From Pelargonium cotyledonis (lineage: Eukaryota; Streptophyta; Magnoliopsida; Geraniales; Geraniaceae), in NCBI GenBank assembly GCA_036897625.1, contig JAYMTA010001068.1, forward strand, positions 1-22,006: a stretch of 22,006 nucleotides of DNA, written 5' to 3'. Below are positions 19,434 through 22,006 of this stretch, piece after piece (position 1 is the first letter of the stretch; every line of letters begins with the position of its first letter). The notes beneath the pieces are model-generated. The model worked only from the letters and a program-made list of their open reading frames with translations, had not been told where the DNA came from and did not search any database. Both the position numbers and the translations under genes were made by a program.

Positions 19434-21770
19434 CAATCTTAAACAATACTCATTTATCCATAATGAAAGAACAACTTTCAACAATATAATCGGTTTTTTT
19501 AGGAGTAGAGAAGCAAATGGTATGAGCGATTTTTGAACAAACTTTTATCTCCATTTTGTTCACATGTATGTTTCAAAATTTATAGGTATGACTATAGCGA
19601 TGTTGTCATCGTTGACTCTTTTAAACTAGCGAGTCTTCTTAATGCTCTCTTAAAAAATAACGAACCATATAACAACAATTTTCATGTATATGTCATTTTA
19701 TGAAGTCGTCCATAAATGTAAAGTGGGTCCTAGTGGTGGTACATTCAAATTAAAGCCTTATGATGGGGAGGGTGGCAAATTTATGTAGAGTAAAATATTG
19801 TTTGGTGACACTTTTTGGTTTTGTAGAGTGTTGTTTAAAACAATGTCAATTTAGTTTTTGATCTTTTATCCATGCTTGTAGGATCAAGTATATTTGTTTG
19901 AGCAAGTTCTAAGTGAAAAATCATGCTACATAATATAAAAAATTTTTCCATATATATCCAATCACATTGGTTGATATGATAAGGTTACAAAGCATACTCG
20001 ATTTGTTTTGTTGGGCGGATTAGTGACATTGACAATGTTAACTATTTGACCCGACATTTACCGACGAATGATATCAAGAACGCAAGTTCTCCTAATCATC
20101 ATTTCTGATACATGAATCAATTTAGTTTTGATTATCGCGTCATCTACTAAAAAAAGTATGAAACTTGATCGAAAACACATCACCATAGAACAACAAGAAC
20201 AATTATTTATATATAAAAAAAAATAACCGGTTGAAAGAGATCTAAAAGATGTAGATAAAGATTGTTTGGTGAAAATTGTTTGGGGAGAAAAGACTAAAAA
20301 GAAATTATTTCTTGTGAGCCCTCTTATAAATGCAATGAAGCAAAGTGAGAAATGGGTGGTAAATAAGTACATGAGATTTGTCCATTTAAAATAAAATCTC
20401 AGTCCCACCAATTGCCTCTTCACAGCATTGAATTGGGGCTGTAGCTATACAAGAACTCGCAAATAAATTTGCCTGCTGAGAATCTTAATGAAACTATAAC
20501 TTCTCAATGTACAATGCAACAACCAATTCACTTGCTATCTTTAAGTCTTCAAGGTGTTTGTTCTTGTTACAATGTGAGATGCTTCATCATCTACATCATA
20601 TATTTAGAACATTATAAGATTAAAAAAATTGATGTGGATTTTACCAATTTTGTGTGATTTATAGGTAAATGTGAAATAAATTGAACAAGTAAGAACTTGT
20701 TTGACTTGTCGTAGGGGTATTTAAGTCATTAATCAAACTAAAAGCATGGGCAAAATGAGGATGCAATTTTTTCAATGGAGTCAGAGGAGCCTTCCACCTC
20801 CTCTGCATAGTGAAAATATCTGGAATAAGGATGTGAACTTAACAATCAAACAACTTTTGATATTAATGTCTATAAGTGTTTCTACAAGAGTTAAGTAGAT
20901 GACTCGAACAAGCATTAAATCTTCTATTGGTAGGGTTGGATCTTTGCTTGAGATTAAAAGCTTCAAATGTCGTATCATTGAGACTAATTCACTTTTTTAT
21001 TTATGAGTTTTTATCATAAGATTATAGTATATCTCATCTTTAAAGTAATTAAATTGATATTTGCATGAACAAAATGGTGCTCGTGTGAGAAGTTTTGTAG
21101 GTCCCTTCTTAGCAAAACTTGGACAATGTACCTCGAATTTGATTATTTAGTATTTTCACCCGTTTGTAGGCTGCTTGAATCATTTGTTCAACTATGCAAA
21201 TGGTCTTATAACTGATAGAATTGTCTCTCCGAATTCCTGTTTTCTATAATTAAAGTTTCTTTTCCATATAAATAATTAATTAAATAAAAAGTACAATGAA
21301 CAATTGGCTAGAGCATGAGATTATTTAAAGATATAAATTTCTTTTGAAAAGACTATTCAATATCTGTTTCAATGATTACAAAAGTTATCGTACTCAAAAG
21401 TATGTGAGCAGTAGCTGAGTCATACCATCATTTTTGTACATAAATCCTTCAATTCAATTTAATTCAACAGCAATAGCTGTAACGGAGAAAAAAAAATTGT
21501 GCATTAATTTAGGTCCAAGACAATTTAATGTAGCAACCACATTCTGAGACCTCAACTCTTTTTAAAGGATGGCCATTGATGAATTTACAATGTTTTGATT
21601 GCTTGTTTGTGTATTTATGAATGATTTTTGGATAACAATCCCAAGGAAAATAAAGATATATATGTATATGTATGTATTTGGCCTGTTTTTATTTATTGGG
21701 TTCAAATACTCTAGAGTTCCTTCACCTATTGAAAAGTCATCAATCAAGTTCCTGACAAAAGAATAAGCCA
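19434..21770. other. AT-rich intergenic DNA, nothing recognised
   Basis: Several 60-120 codon frames occur (20058-20423 minus, 20781-20978 minus), none with a recognisable domain. No RNA gene, clear tandem array or strong inverted repeat was found by eye. Confidence 0.45.
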
Positions 21771-21780
21771 CAGAAGTTCC

Positions 21781-22006
21781 ACCGTTAGTTTGAGCTAACG
21801 AAACCGTTAGCTTGGGTGATGTGGCGCCACGTAGCATTTTATTTTGGATGATATGTCGCTGATGTGGCATTTAATTTTTTTTAAAATTAAATTTAAATAA
21901 AATTATCAAAATTAATTTTGAACAAATCATTAAGCGACACGTGTCTCATTTTTAATTTTTAATTGTATTAAAATATTTTTAAATGCCACATCAGCGCCAC
22001 ATGTGA
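21781..22006. repeat. Repeat with 18 bp inverted arms, running off the window
   Basis: CGCTGATGTGGCATTTAA at 21857-21874 is the exact complement of TTAAATGCCACATCAGCG at 21979-21996, around a very AT-rich 104 bp centre. Upstream, ACCGTTAG occurs twice (21781 and 21803), and GTGGCGCCAC near 21821 is palindromic. Variants of GTGGCGCCAC and ACACGTGTC recur through the block. The style is that of a dispersed noncoding plant repeat; its full length is not visible because the window ends. Confidence 0.6.

Noticed and set aside
20058..20423. 121-residue minus-strand ORF
   Set aside because: Phe/Ser/Leu-rich, no domain, no splice partners, AT-rich DNA; likely chance.
1..22006. tRNA, rRNA, CRISPR array or bacterial-type mobile system
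   Set aside because: No cloverleaf, rRNA core, regularly spaced short repeats or prokaryotic gene organisation was seen on either strand; the repeats present are of plant foldback or tandem type.

Overview
The window is nuclear DNA from a flowering plant, most likely a dicot. Genes are sparse and split by introns that begin GT and end AG, the flanks are AT-rich, and the protein families are plant-typical (a UEV1 ubiquitin E2 variant and a GIR-type EAR repressor). Species or family cannot be fixed from sequence alone. There is nothing prokaryotic, viral or organellar: no operon, CRISPR array, rRNA or tRNA was seen.

Layout. Positions 1-3878 hold no convincing gene, only degenerate repeats: a foldback element (189-321), a 41-42 bp tandem array (485-612), an unidentified short ORF (740-1012) and a 40 bp tandem duplication (1450-1529). 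Positions 3879-6357 (minus) hold a complete four-exon UEV1 gene for a 146-residue ubiquitin E2 variant, with a large first intron carrying retroelement-like debris. A compact divergent promoter with TGGGCC-type elements and a 14 bp palindrome (about 6480-6690) separates it from a plus-strand gene with a 5' untranslated exon, a 342 bp leader intron and a single coding exon (7175-9091) for a 638-residue RRM, CCHC zinc-knuckle and RS protein. Positions 9092-14920 contain no clear protein gene but have several blocks with good splice borders, which may be alternative 3' exons of the RRM gene or a noncoding transcript. They also carry a perfect 47 bp tandem duplication and a small inverted-repeat element. 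Positions 14921-15516 (minus) hold a GIR1/GIR2-like repressor gene (EAR motif plus a CxxC...CxxC C-terminus) with a 77 bp intron and an unusual 5' exon, and its upstream region has two (AG)n tracts. From about 15825 to 22006 the sequence is AT-rich intergenic DNA with foldback elements (about 17837-18030; 21857-21996) and one unidentified ORF (18987-19433).

The three genes do not form a pathway. UEV1 partners the E2 Ubc13 to build Lys63-linked ubiquitin chains, the RRM protein is an RNA-binding or splicing-type factor, and the GIR-like protein is a transcriptional co-repressor adaptor. Only the UEV1 and RRM genes have a direct relationship, through the shared promoter. The most unusual architecture is at the 5' end of the GIR-like gene: a TATA box overlaps an in-frame ATG, a hydrophobic upstream ORF has its stop codon created across the splice junction, and a competing phase-0 reading could add 59 residues to the protein. 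No wholly new system was found.
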